Of a DNA stretch of 64,000 bases, positions 23,139 to 33,752 are shown one piece after another. Under the pieces are notes generated by a model. That model was not told where the DNA came from and ran no database searches. It saw nothing but the letters and a program-made list of their open reading frames with translations. The stretch is from contig JABAKD010000011.1 in NCBI GenBank assembly GCA_012845835.1, positions 8,928,381 to 8,992,380 on the forward strand, written 5' to 3'. The translations under genes were made by a program, and so were the position numbers. The DNA comes from Undaria pinnatifida (taxonomy: Eukaryota; Sar; Phaeophyceae; Laminariales; Alariaceae). Numbering within the stretch: position 1 is the first letter of the stretch; each line of letters opens with the position of its first letter.

Positions 23139-23402
23139 CACGGTAGGGGAGTACCCTCATTTTTCATTACCGCGTCTTCACTACCATACCATACCATACC
23201 ATACCATACCATCATACTCGCACGAGTGACTCTGTAACTCACGGATATAAACACATTAGACTAGACTATTTGTTTGGCGCAGCATCTATATTAATATATA
23301 GCTAACCATCCCATTGGAGATTCATATGGGAATATTTAAGCAGTACGTAAGCCTATGACCGCATGGAACAGGGGGGTGGGTCAGTCGCGCGAGTGACCCC
23401 GA
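23139..23402 (-). mobile_element. Family B element, inverted
   Basis: Outer end CCACGGTAGGGGAG (from 23138). Palindromes TACTCGCACGAGTGA (23215-23229) and GGTCAGTCGCGCGAGTGACC (23379-23398). Core reversed: TGGCGCAGCATC, TAGCTAACCATCCCATTGG and CCTATGACCGCATGG. An (ATACC)n microsatellite at 23183-23213 is included. An LTR begins at 23403, so its right end appears cut by that insertion. Confidence 0.65.
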
Positions 23403-23679
23403 TGTTAAGATACAGCCTCGAAAGGTTTGTAATTATTCGAATTTGAGACCATTCGGATGGGTTTCGTATGATAAGGTTGGCGTTTTATATTCGGGAACGT
23501 TTGAAAATAGATCGGAGGCACGAGACTCCGATCTCAAAAGCTATCCGGGGATCTGGTGGAAACGAATAAATCTACGTCTCTACGAAGGAAACAAAAGTGA
23601 GTACTCTCCGACCGAGGACCTGTTCAATTGGCAGACCTGCAGGGGGCACTCTGTGTCCCCACCTATCTATAACATAACA
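23403..23679 (+). repeat. Third copy of the TRIM LTR (solo or truncated element)
   Basis: Begins TGTTAAGATACAGCCTCG and ends ATAACATAACA. It matches the LTRs at 1904 and 2536 throughout, including a decayed form of the palindrome (23510-23535). It is followed by TGGCGTCGACGAGC, a decayed primer-binding site, so it is a left LTR with the rest lost or unrecognised. Confidence 0.75.
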
Positions 23680-24715
23680 TGTGGCGTCGACGAGCTTGAT
23701 ATGCTATTGTGGCAGCGTTCCTCCAATCTCCGATTTTTTTTTCGTAGCGGTTTTGCTTTTGCTTTCCATCGAGCCCGCAACACCTGTTCCTTCTCAAGTG
23801 GCGTTTCAATGGAGGGTGCGCCCTTTCTCCTACAACAGCGACCACAACAGCAGTGAGATGGCAGGGGCCCCTCCTGTTGGTCGCCGGGCACGTACCACAC
23901 GGACGACACCTTCCAAGTACGTGCGGACGACACTGTTCTGCGGAGCACACTTCTCGTCTCGGATTTTGGTCCCTCTTGTTGGTCGCTGGGCACGCACCAC
24001 ACAGACCGAGCCGCTGCAAACAAAATCCCATAAAAATGGACCCACCCCCCTACCGTAGCATTGGGCAATGATTTCGTTTTATTTCCGGTATGGCCACTTC
24101 CAGATAGACAGAAATAGGCAATAGGGGCACCATATAGCTGCTTCGGGAGTGCCTTACTATAACCAGTACTATACGTGATACGACCGCATTACCCTTGTGC
24201 GGAGTAGAAGCTCTCCATCTCGCACAAATAATCAAACTCGAGACAGCCAGCTGTGATCGACCGCGAAAAAAAAAAAGGTACCCTGGTGGCCTGGCTCATG
24301 AAGTGAGCCGCATGTTGTACAGTGTCGATGATAACGGACGCCCACCCACTATGCATACACATATATTTACATTATAGGCCAGGGGCGGGAGGGGGGGCAG
24401 TTTTGACCGTGTTTTTCACATCCTCGCGAAAATAGTGGTGGGAGGGCGGGGTCTTCAAACGGCAAACTGGGCCACATCGTTGCAATGCCGTGTGAAGCTT
24501 CTATTGCAATGCATTTCGTTACCTATCTACGCCATGATGGTATTGTGCCTCGGATTGCGCTTAAACATTTTTTTCTCTCAAATTAAAAGTTATGGTTGAG
24601 GTTTCAGCCGCTGAGTTCCTGAATTGAGAGGCTTCAGAAAGTATTGTTTACGCACGCAATCCCTCGTAACGTGTCATGCTCTTGCAAAAGCGTATCGGGT
24701 TTTCCCGGGTCTTGT
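23680..24715. other. Gene-free stretch
   Basis: Overlapping open frames on both strands at 23663-24068 contain a short internal duplication (GTTGGTCGCYGGGCACGYACCACACRGAC near 23876 and 23980). No gene supported. Confidence 0.4.
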
Positions 24716-25240
24716 GGCGCGTGCTACGATGGAGGCAGAGCACGTTTCCCAGGATCAGAATACTTCCTGAATGAAGAGGCACCTTAACCAGACTACGCGG
24801 TAGGGGTTTCATGTAATATTTTGTGGCATTTTTTTGCAGAGGTTCGGGATCACTCGCGCCAGTAACCCCTCTATTCATTTTTCCGCGGTGTTACGTTTTC
24901 TTGGCGTTTCAAGTGTTTGACAAAAACAATTCGCAATGGAGCGGTAACTTACGCTGCGCCACACCAATCGCATAAATAATTTTTGCCTTGTTCGTGAGGT
25001 ACTGAGTCACTCGTGCGACGGCCTCAAAACACACTAGTGGAAATGGGTATCCCGCCGTATCGTAGCCCTGGTCCGGAAAGAATTTCGGTTTTGGTTTTCC
25101 ACGAGAACTTTTTTTGTTACACTGTAGTGCCTAGGCGACACGGCTTTCTTGGTCTGATTGCGGGCTACAGTTTTTGCACTCAAATGTCGATTTTTTTATG
25201 CGATTTGCAGAGATCTTATCAGTTGAGGAGTCCCCGAAGA
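24716..25240 (-). mobile_element. Composite element: family C interrupted by family B
   Basis: Left C end GGCGCGTGCTACGATGGAGGC, then CTGAATGAAGAGGCACCTTAACC (reversed C). B lies at 24792-25067, after which C-like sequence (GTAGTGCCTAGGCGACACGG, GTTGAGGAGTCCCCG) resumes. Right end uncertain. Confidence 0.55.
24792..25067 (+). mobile_element. Family B element
   Basis: Ends ACTACGCGGTAGGGGTTT and CCCGCCGTATCGTAGCCC. Palindromes GATCACTCGCGCCAGTAAC (from 24849) and GAGTCACTCGTGCGAC (25003-25018). Core TCCGCGGTGTTACGTTTTC, ATTCGCAATGGAGCGG and TTACGCTGCGCCACACC. Confidence 0.65.
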
Positions 25241-25628
25241 AAACGCACGCTGCACGCCTCTTTGCGCTGCACGTGCGTGTTCAGCGTAGCTTTCGCGCTC
25301 TTTTCGGCTTGGTAAACTGCAACGCCGCCACTAAATTGTGTGCGCTGCTCTGTCCCAATGGGGTTTATCTCCACCTCGGTTTCGAAAAAGTACAGAATTC
25401 ACTCGTGTAATCGGCCTGCACTCGGCCACGGAAAGGGGAGTCCCTCCCCCCCCCATACCTTAGCATTGGTCAGATGAGAACCGCGGGCGCGAGAACCGCG
25501 CACAGAAAGCGATAAGGGCGGTAACGTAAACTGTCAAATTATATTCAAACTTACTGTAGTTTCGGGATTCGGGAAGACGAAATATCGGGGGTGCAAGCGG
25601 GGCCACCCGCACTATCTGCATTTTTGGT
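25241..25628. other. Gene-free stretch
   Basis: No recognised feature apart from a C-run at 25448-25456. Confidence 0.4.
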
Positions 25629-26950
25629 GGAAGCTCGTGAAAGTTTCCATGGAAGCATGGGCGCTTCCATGGAACCTTTCACACTTCCATGCCGTGGAAG
25701 CTCGGAAGCTTTCGTGGAAGTTACTTCCACGGAAGCTGTTTGTGGAAGCTTCCAGGGAATTTACTTCCACGGAAGCTTCCATGAAAGCTTCCACCGAAGC
25801 TTTCACAGAAGAAACTTCAATGGAAGCTTCCATGAAATCTTCCACGAAAGTTACTTCCACGGAAACTTCCACGGAAGCTTCCGTGGACGCAAATTTGCTC
25901 CCACGGAAGCTTTCACGGAAGCGTTCAGGGAAGCTTTCACGGAAGCTTTCGTGGAAGTAATTGCTTTCACGCAAGCTTTTGTGGAAGTAAATTTGCTTTC
26001 GTGGAAGCTTCCGTGAAATTTAGTTTGCTTTCACGGAAGCTTCCGTGAAAACTTTGACGGAAGCTTTCACGGACGTGAATTTGCTTCTACCAAAGCTTTC
26101 AAACTGGAGTTAATTTGCTTCCACGAACGTTTTCACGGAAGCTTTCACGGAAGCTTTCACCGAAGGTTCCGTGGAAGTAAATTGCTTTCACCGAAGCATT
26201 CGCGGAAGTAAATTTGCTTCCACGGAAGCTTTCACGGAAGCTTTCATGGAACCTAACCCTAACCCTAACCCTAACTCTAACCCCTACCTCTTCTTGAAAG
26301 CTTCTCCGTCGAAGATTGTGTGAAATTTACTTTCATGGAAGCTTTCGTGGAAGCTTCCGTGGAAGCTTTGCACCGAAGCTTTCAGACTGGAATAATTTTC
26401 CTTCCACAAACGTTTCCACAGAAGCTTTCATGGAAGTAAAATGCTTTTACCCAAGCTTTTGCGGAAGTAAATTTGCTTCCACGGAAGCTTTCACGGAAGC
26501 TTTCACGGAACCTAACCCTAACCCTAACCCCTAAACCTTCGTGAAAGCTTTCGTGGAAGTTGCTTCCATGGAAGCTTTCGTGGAAGTTACTTCCATGGAA
26601 GCTTTCGTGGACGCTTCCATGGAAGCTGTCGTGGAAGGGGAGATTTTGTGGAAGCTTTCGTGGAAGTTGCTTCCATGGAAGCTTTCGTGGAAGTTACTTC
26701 CAAGGAAGCTTTCGTGGAAGCTCGCGTGGAATTTACGTCCGTGAAAGCTTCCGTGGAAGATTTCGTGGACGCTCCCGTGGAATTTACTTCCGTGGAAACT
26801 TCCACTACTTCCATGGAAGCTTCCGTGGAAGCTTTCGTGGAAGCTACTTCCATGGAAGCTTCGCGAAAGTTTCCGTGGGAGCTCGCTGGGTTTTTTTTGC
26901 GTGGAAGCTGCCATATATTCCATGAAAGCTTCCACGGAAGCTTTCTTGAG
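25629..26950. repeat. GGAAGCTTYC minisatellite, about 1.3 kb
   Basis: Built from 12-bp units such as GGAAGCTTTCAC and GGAAGCTTTCGT, each with a HindIII palindrome AAGCTT, interspersed with GGAAGTAAATTTGCTTCC blocks. The left part mostly carries CACGGAAGC and the right part GTGGAAGC. The period is a multiple of three, so open frames rich in Ser/Phe/Glu appear in most frames and are not evidence of protein. Confidence 0.9.
26026..26537. repeat. Higher-order repeat (~259 bp x2), each ending in CCCTAA tracts
   Basis: Two successive units share GCTTTCARACTGGA, TTCCACRAACGTTT, GCGGAAGTAAATTTGCTTCC and a common junction CATGGAACCTAACCC / CACGGAACCTAACCC. Each ends with telomere-type repeats: 26252-26286 (about 5-6 units, one variant CTAACT) and 26511-26537 (about 3-4 units). 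Confidence 0.85.
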
Positions 26951-27248
26951 CTTCCACGCAAAACTAAATTAGTGCAGGAAACCGTGCAGGCGTTTCTTCC
27001 CGGGGCAAGGGGGTGGGGATAAAGCTCTCGTCGTGCTGCCTTCAACCGATTTTTAACCGGCTAGGCCGATTGCTTGTAGAAGAGACAAACGCCCCGCTTG
27101 TGCTCTCGGATCCAGGCACGTAGTGGCTGTGTGACTGGCCTCGACTCATGGCGTAAAGGTGTCTAAGTACTAAACGAATTGTACAGTGAGTATTTTTTGT
27201 TGTTGAAACACATATTCATTCGTTCGTTTGGGACTAGCGCCGGCGTGG
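26951..27248. other. Gene-free stretch
   Basis: Nothing recognised between the minisatellite and the next composite element. Confidence 0.4.
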
Positions 27249-27804
27249 GACGCACGGTACGGTATGGGTGTGCACCAACGTTTTTCTGAGGCTCCTAACC
27301 CCACCGTTTTGGAAAAATCTGAAAGAAGAATGCTACAGTAGGGGGGTTGGCTACCTCAGGCGCCTTTTTTTTGCAGTGTGGCCCAGGGTCTCTCGCACGA
27401 GTGACCCCCGTGTTCGTTGCGGCCATAGGCTTTCGTGTTGTTCAAAAAACAATTCAATGTGAATCCCCCGCGAGATGGTTAGCGCTGCACTGCGCCAAAC
27501 AAAGCGCGTGGCGTTCTTTTGTCAGTGACGTACGGATTCGCTCGTGCGAGTATGATAGCTCAGGCCCAGCGGCGAAAGCAGGGGTGTATTCTCATAACCG
27601 TCGAAACATCCCCCCTACCGTACGTAGCTTTGAACTGTCCGATCGGAAATGCAATGATGATGAACTGTCCTATGGCGTGGGACATTCAACCAATACCACT
27701 GCAATAAAAGAGAAGGATTTTCCGATGGTTTTGGGTTAAAAATCCCCGCCATTCGAAATAGGGCACAGCAAAAAAGTGTTCTATCCCTAACGCGGCAAGC
27801 GTCG
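27249..27804 (+). mobile_element. Composite element: family C interrupted by family B
   Basis: C start GACGCACGGTACGGTATGGG, then TGCACCAACGTTTTTCTGAGG. B at 27332-27628. C resumes with CCTATGGCGTGGG, CCGATGGTTTTGGGTTAA and CCCCGCCATTCG, ending near CGCGGCAAGCGTCG (27804). Confidence 0.65.
27332..27628 (+). mobile_element. Family B element, well preserved
   Basis: Terminal inverted repeats GCTACAGTAGGGGGG and CCCCCCTACCGTACGTAGC. Palindromes GGTCTCTCGCACGAGTGACC (27387-27406) and ATTCGCTCGTGCGAGTAT (27536-27553). Core TTGCGGCCATAGGCTTTCG and GATGGTTAGCGCTGCACTGC. Confidence 0.75.
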
Positions 27805-29403
27805 CGGTCCCTCTATAAGGGGAAGTCTTACCTTAATCGTGCGCAGCAATAATTGCCCGAAGACTCTAAAAATTCCAAGGCCAAAACAATGTTAGCGTGT
27901 TGAAATCAAAATGCAACTTTACGCATTTTTGCCTTTCCATATAGTGTCAGCACTCGGGCGAAGAAAAATACCAGATATATGACAGCTTGCCCACGCACTG
28001 CGATACAAATTTTAAAAAAAAAAGTAGAATTTTGACGAAAACTCGAAAAGCTTCAATAAGAATCATTCTGGGTCGGTGCCTTACCAGATGCCAAGGCCGG
28101 GATGATATATATAGACTACTGTATTTGGTAGAATGAGGTCGCGACAAGCGGTGCGGTGCCGCGTTAAACTGGGTCTCCGCGCTCAAGGGCTGAACGGTGC
28201 CGCATTCCGCAGGCACACGGCTACAGCAGTATATGTCCGAGGTCACTTCGACCGAGCCAACTGTAATCAATCACAGCAAGTATTTCAGATATGTATATCT
28301 GGCGTGTGCGTTTGGTACTTTAACAGCTTCATTAGAGGGAGAATTACCTCTTACTCGACACCATGGCTTGACGGGTGATATAAGGCGGGTATAGTGGCCC
28401 TCGATTTGCGGCGCCCGATCCTCTATGGTGGTCTCGTTGGGATTACGACTGTTGGTGGGTCCTTCCGGGGCGGCTTATCACATACCCCGGGTCGGTTTTG
28501 AGGGCTCAGGTCCGGGCGGGACCAAGTCTAGGTGGGTTCAGAATGCCAAGTGAGAGCGGGGTGTGAAAGCTTCTGCGTGTGTACATGTGTTGACTAAAGT
28601 AATGATAACGTCCTAAACAAAGCAGTAGCTAAGCAGCAAGGGGGGCTTTTGCCGACGATAGTGGAACGGTGAATTGCTTCGCTTGAAATCGTTTAATGAT
28701 GAGCATTCGATCGGATTGACGGTATTATTATATATATATATAGTCTACTCGTGCTGCTATTTCATGTTGTCTGTGTTTCTCGCAGCAGCCACGCGTGCTC
28801 TTATGGTGGTATTGGTATTTTTGCCAAGATACGTTTATTTCGGATGTTATTCATCGAGACACAAACCAACAACCATCGGTGCGTCGTGCATGCTCGCGTA
28901 CGGCGTACATGCAGCTCCTTCTCGATGCCAAGCATCTCGTAGAAAGTAGGTGATGGTTTCGCGGCCCCATTTTGGGAGCACTCGCGGGCAATGAAAAATC
29001 AAGCGAGGAGACGAGGGGCGTGGGGGGAAGGGGGTCTCTAAACGTTCATATCATAGTAGTACGAGTAGAACTACCTCTTCTGGTAGCCCCTAGATGTTAG
29101 CACATTTGACATTTGATTTGGTTTCGTCTATTATACCCTATTGAGCTTAACCAACGACGCGAGTCGATTGAACCAGCGGTCATGGAAACGAAATGGGAGC
29201 CGAAGGCGAGTTATTGAGCCACAACAGACACACATCGATCTGCATACAGCTCCAGACCTATTATTGTAGCATGAACAAGTAATTCCCTAGCCATTGCCAT
29301 AATACCTCTGGTGAGTGTTTTCTCGTAGTACTGTTTTTTTTTATCCGTCGGCATCCAGCACCCCCTTACCCGGGAACCTGTAGTACCGGTAACTGGTACG
29401 AGT
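27805..29403. other. Gene-free stretch
   Basis: Short (TA)n at about 28727-28742. Open frames up to 107 codons are unconvincing. No element boundaries seen. Confidence 0.35.
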
Positions 29404-29669
29404 AACGCGTGCTACGATAGAGGTGCGCCACCTTTTTTCTGAGGTGTTCTCAATTTGGGACCTCAAGACCTCACTCAAAAACTGATTTGGAGAATAATGT
29501 AACTGCTGCATACCGGATGAAAATCCCACGGCCAAGGTGCACGACGAGAATCACGCGAAAAATATATCATATTTCCGACGATTTTGGGTTAAGGTGGAGC
29601 CATAAGGTGGAGCCCCGTCATTCAGAAACCATTTCAGACGAAAAGTGATACCCCTATCGTAGCACGCGT
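29404..29669 (+). mobile_element. Family C MITE-like element, reference copy
   Basis: Near-perfect terminal inverted repeats: ACGCGTGCTACGATAGAGGT at the left and ACCCCTATCGTAGCACGCGT at the right. Interior: TTTTTTCTGAGGTGTTCTCA, CACTCAAAAACTGATTTGGAG, CACGGCCAAGGTGCAC, CCGACGATTTTGGGTTAAGG and GCCCCGTCATTCAG. About 266 bp, no coding. Confidence 0.85.
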
Positions 29670-29976
29670 CACAACGTACTATTAGTACCCTGCGGTGCAA
29701 ATCCGTCCCGTGCTCTGGTACACCCCCTCTGTCTGCCCGAACATGCACACGGCAGCGCCCACGCCCACGGTCGTAGCAGTTGTGAGGAGCAAGACCGAGG
29801 TCGACAGCTCACACCCTCATCGAATTACTGCCGTGCGCATATTCTCTAGGCAGATCGAGAAGACGCATTGCATCAGTGATGTTATGTACCTGATGGGCAC
29901 TCAGAGGGTTCAACAGAGACCAAAACCAACGACGCAAGGGCTGAGTGGACGACGCGGCTAGGATCAACGTTCACGA

Positions 29977-30081
29977 TTACGGGGGACCCTAGTAAATAGG
30001 ACCTAGTGTGGACACAAAAACCTATATATTCATCTATTTTTGCCGACAATGTTTGGTCCTATTTACTATCGTCCTCCGTAA
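29977..30081 (+). mobile_element. Family D MITE-like element (~105 bp)
   Basis: Terminal inverted repeats of about 27 bp: TTACGGGGGACCCTAGTAAA at the left and TTTACTATCGTCCTCCGTAA at the right, each continuing into AGGACC/GGTCCT. A second copy in opposite orientation is at 50433-50538, with homologous interior. The ends suggest a TA or TTA target. Confidence 0.85.
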
Positions 30082-30766
30082 TTGAAGGCGAGGACGGGCG
30101 TCTCGCAGTTGGAAACTCCCTGAAAATCACACGCACCTTCGTCATCCTCGTCGGGTCCGCCATGCTCTCCGCGCTAGCTCCTACGGCAGGATATTGCCTA
30201 TCATCTCCAGCATACAAACGGTGGAGAAATATAGGAGCTGCATCTCCACGTCAACGATGTTGATGATGGACAATCTTGGTAAGTGTACGTAACGTGTGGT
30301 GCAGAGTAATCTGTCGGGATATTTGAAGATCGAAGTGATCCTTGTCCTTCCCAAGTCTGGCCACTTCGCGCAATCGTTTTTATCATGACTGTACCGAGCC
30401 GAAGCCAAACCAAGTGACCACCACCCCTGCCGGTGTAAGACCCGCGCGTTGATCGCGCAGCGGGCATGATGTCGGTGTTTCGGGGGTATCGCATCGATGC
30501 CGTATTATAGTGGTTTCCCGTTGGGTAGCTTTGGTGCACAGTCTCAGTAGTCCCAACGACGAAGCGTCTACTTAGTAAGAATACCGAATACTACAGCGTT
30601 CGGTAGATTGTGCTCATATATGCGTGGTAAGTGATGGGCCCTGCCGGATGTTGTTTGACAAACAGCCCATCACGTCTGAGTCAACATCCTCGGCGTGCGG
30701 ATGCGCTCGGTAGCCGGCGGTCGTGAACAACGATGTTCGTTTTATCGTCCGCGTAAAGCAAACGAG
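30082..30766. other. Gene-free stretch
   Basis: No supportable feature. Open frames overlap on opposite strands. Confidence 0.35.
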
Positions 30767-31308
30767 GACACGAGCTACGGTAGAGGTCCAACATTCGTTT
30801 TCCCTGAGGGTGCCCACTTGAGTAAATTGCAAGTGCCTTTGTGATGACCAAACCCATGGCCTGGATACAAAAAATTGTCAAACAATTGTCAAGCAAGGAC
30901 CAAACGCTACGTTAGGGGGCGCCCTTTAATAGGGACCTTTTTTTGCGGTGTTGGCTCGGGGTCACACTCGGGCGAGAGACCTCCCTATACCTTGAGCGGT
31001 CATAGGCTTTCGTGCTGTTGTTAATTTTTCGATATGAATCCTCAACGGGATGGTTAGCTACGCTGCGCCAAACTAACCACCTTACGTGTTTTGGTCAATG
31101 AGGTACAAAGTCACTCGTGCGAGTATGATAGTAGGATAGTGAACACCAGGTAGTGAAAAACGGGGGGGATGTCCCCTGCGGTAGCCTTGCTTTCCAAGCT
31201 AGAAAAAAAATGTCTGTTTTCGACGGCTCTGGGTTAAGGAGCCCCGTCAGTCAGAAGAAGCATTTTCTTGCCTTGTATAAGGGGGCTAACTCTGTCGTGG
31301 CGCGCGTC
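30767..31308 (+). mobile_element. Composite element: family C interrupted by family B, clearest case
   Basis: Left C half 30767-30905 (GACACGAGCTACGGTAGAGG, TTTTCCCTGAGG, ACCCATGGCCTGGATAC). B occupies 30906-31188. Right C half 31189-31308 (CGACGGCTCTGGGTTAAGG, AGCCCCGTCAGTCAG, CTGTCGTGGCGCGCGTC). The two C halves sum to about 259 bp, the length of an uninterrupted C element. Confidence 0.75.
30906..31188 (+). mobile_element. Family B element
   Basis: Ends GCTACGTTAGGGGGC and TCCCCTGCGGTAGCC. Palindromes GTCACACTCGGGCGAGAGAC (30961-30980, imperfect) and GTCACTCGTGCGAGTAT (31110-31126). Core TTGAGCGGTCATAGGCTTTC, ATGAATCCTCAACGGGATGG and TTAGCTACGCTGCGCC. Confidence 0.75.
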
Positions 31309-31588
31309 CGATAAGAGAGACGCATGCGGTGGTACCAATGGGACCGGGGTGAACCCGATGTTTCCGAGACGCCTCGATCGCGGAGCGCTGTACACTGATC
31401 CAAACTCGAACTAGAGAACGACAGGCAAGGTATAAGCTCAAGCCGACAATCAAACCGATGGACTAGAGGTACGTACACAACCAACACTATTACCAAGGAC
31501 AAGCGGGGTTCCAGATATATGTGGAGTACTTTCTTGTGTCTGAAGGGCATGGTAAACTAGACGTGGTGGAAACAAAAGTACCGCCCCG

Positions 31589-31757
31589 GACGCGTGCTAC
31601 GCTAAACACGTACGAGCGGTTTTGGGCTGAAACGGTATCTGGCTCACGGCGCACCGTACCCGAAAAGCGTGGGAAGCTCTGTCGCTCTTTCCATCTATCC
31701 ATGTATGTTTCGAGATGTGTATCTACGCCGTGGGATTTTTTTTTTTGGAAGACCAAA
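31589..31757 (-). mobile_element. Family C fragment
   Basis: GGACGCGTGCTACGCTAAA resembles a C terminus. TGTGTATCTACGCCGTGGGA followed by a T-run resembles the reversed C interior. The usual segment between them is missing or diverged. Confidence 0.45.
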
Positions 31758-32063
31758 ACTACGGCCGCGGGGGTGCCATGTTTGAGGTCTTTACTAACAG
31801 CGGCGGCTCGAGATCACTCGTGCGAAGCGAACCCCCTCTTGCTTCATGGGCGTTTCGTGCTGCTTTTAATCTTGAGGTGCAAGTCTGCAATGGGATGGTT
31901 AGCTACGCTACGCCACACAAACAAATCCGCCTGAATATATATTTTTCTCTTCTGACTGAGTGAGGTGCAGAGTGACCCGTGTACGAGCGGCTCAAACCTG
32001 GACCAGGTGATCGTGAATATAGAATGGGGTATGAACATGATCATAACATCCCCCCCCGAGCAG
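31758..32063 (+). mobile_element. Family B element
   Basis: Left end ACTACGGCCGCGGGGGTG. Left palindrome GATCACTCGTGCGAAGC (31812-31828), right one degenerate (GTGACCCGTGTACGAGC, 31973-31989). Core CGTGCTGCTTTTAATCTTG, GTCTGCAATGGGATGG and TTAGCTACGCTACGCCACAC. The right end abuts family E at CCACGGTAGGG. Confidence 0.6.
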
Positions 32064-32337
32064 TCCCACGGTAGGGATTGCCGTTGTTGGATTCACTAAT
32101 AGTGTGCCTGTCCGATTGAGCTCCGCTAGTGAGAAACTAGCGGTTAGTCATTAATCAAGTGATTTCACGAGTATACATATGTTTTAGGACTAAGGCATAG
32201 AAGTTCGATCGGGCCGTGTGCGAACGAATGCCTTCGAAGTCTTTTTTCGGGTGAAGAAAAAAGTTGAGCTCCTCATGTTATATAGAAACTCTCTCAGAAA
32301 ATTCTTAGAATCTACGGCTCCCCTACCGTAGCCTTGA
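32064..32337 (+). mobile_element. Family E MITE-like element
   Basis: Terminal inverted repeats CCCACGGTAGGGAT and CTCCCCTACCGTAG. The interior shows CGTTGTTGGATTCAC, CCGCTAGTGAGAAACTAGCGG (a small hairpin), GAATGCCTTCGAAG and AGAAAATTCTTAGAATC. Its right half recurs inverted at 14567-14680. Confidence 0.65.
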
Positions 32338-32428
32338 TCGGGAAGCAGCTTGAAATTACTACATAACTAATACGGCTCCCCTGCCGTAGCCTTGATCGGG
32401 AAGCAGCTTGAAACTACTACATAACTAC
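32313..32428. repeat. Tandem duplication, 58-bp unit x2
   Basis: TACGGCTCCCCTACCGTAGC, then CTTGATCGGGAAGCAGCTTG, then AAATTACTACATAACTAA occurs twice. It overlaps the right end of family E, so the E terminus itself was duplicated. Confidence 0.9.
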
Positions 32429-33477
32429 ATATCCGTGTTTAGGGTGCGGTAGAGAGCTCCTCATGAGAGGGGTACTGAGAAAAACCATGGTGCACCTCTA
32501 GGTACCGTGTCATGCATGCCCTCTTGTAGCAAGGGCTGGCATAATAATGCACTGATGATCGAGTTACTGGTGCCGTCCAACGGCGGTCTTGAGGATGCTC
32601 CAGCCCGCGATCCTTCGACCAGCTCAACCGTGAAACGGCCCCAGCTTGCTTACGCGTGTACGTATATATATATGCAGTTGGTTTCCAGTTCATCGTCAGC
32701 TTACACCCATTTGGAAAATATCATCGGCGCCAAGGGAGGCAACCCCTTTGTCTACCAGGCGCACCTTTCTGGAGACACAGCCCAATCTTCTAAAATGAAT
32801 CGACAGATCCTGTAATAGGTCGTCCCAAATTTTTTCACCGATGTGTTTTCGCTTTAAAACGGCTGTTACACCCCCCCCCTTTCAAGCAAGGAAACTTCTT
32901 TTGAATGCACCCGCCGCAGCCAAGCCAGCGATCTCTCACACTACCTGTCACTGCCCGCCCTGTGCCCTTCACTCGTGTCTCAAGCTGTAGGTTTCAGCAG
33001 CGTCCTACTGCAACACGTCGCACCCTGCAGCTGCAACACAAAGTAACAACGCGTCGTGGCTCCGGCGACGCATGGGTGGCTCTTCGCTAACAGGGGGAAG
33101 ATTATCAAACGGATCCGAGACAGATTACTTAATCCTCGAAATGGGAGATCCGGCAGTTCCAAAACAGGTCAAGTTTTTCCTGCGATGGTATCGTATGCCC
33201 TCTCCCTCGAATATGGACTCTTATGAACATCTTGAAATTGTGCGAATAATATTGTGTTTCACCCTCAACACCCCATATCTGTTGAAAAAAAACGTTTATC
33301 ACACCCATATTGTACCTGATGCAACTTTGTTAGGTCGGCTTCGGGCTACGCTATACGCTGGGCAATTGCAGCATCACTGCGATTGGCTTGATAGTCCAAA
33401 GCTCAACGAAAACAATGTATGCATACCAGAAACGACTCCGTCTCTCAAAGCCCACGTCGAAGGATAGTTTTAGTTTT
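32429..33477. other. Mostly featureless, one 131-codon open frame
   Basis: A C-family terminus (ACTGAGAAAAACC, GGTGCACCTCTAGGTACC) is at about 32475-32503. The + frame 33072-33467 (131 codons) is open but has no recognisable domain and was not adopted as a gene. Confidence 0.3.
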
Positions 33478-33752
33478 CAACAAACAAATCAGTTTTTGGG
33501 GTTAAGAAGGGCATATCTTCAGCTCCCAAATTGGGAACCTCAGAAAAAAAGTGGTGCACCTCTATCGTAGCATGCGGCGAAATCGAAAACCGATGGACGA
33601 AGCCATGGCCTAGGTATACCAAAAAATAAAAAAACATTTTTTTGCAATACAAACATGATCTTCCGACGGCTTTGGGTTAAGATGGGATAAGGAGTCCCGT
33701 CATTCAGAAAAAAAGGTACCTGGAAAGTGCTACCTCTGTCGTGGCACGCGTC
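33478..33752. mobile_element. Rearranged family C element (inverted half plus direct half)
   Basis: 33478-33575 is the end of an inverted C copy (GGGAACCTCAG, GTGGTGCACCTCTATCGTAG, CATGCG). 33576-33752 is a direct right half (GCCATGGCCTAGGTATACC, CCGACGGCTTTGGGTTAAG, GTCCCGTCATTCAG, CTCTGTCGTGGCACGCGTC). The two are joined head-on. Confidence 0.6.

Noticed and set aside
23443-23856. 137-codon + frame
   Set aside because: Its first half is the third LTR copy, and the equivalent frame is closed in the other LTRs.
25591-27045. Multiple overlapping frames of Ser/Phe/Glu repeats
   Set aside because: The 12-bp minisatellite unit keeps most of the six frames open; equal quality on both strands argues against coding.
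31521-31934. 137-codon + frame
   Set aside because: It spans the ends of a C fragment and a B element, so its openness is fortuitous.
33072-33467. 131-codon + frame as a gene
   Set aside because: Open, but without any recognisable domain, splice context or repeat-independent support.
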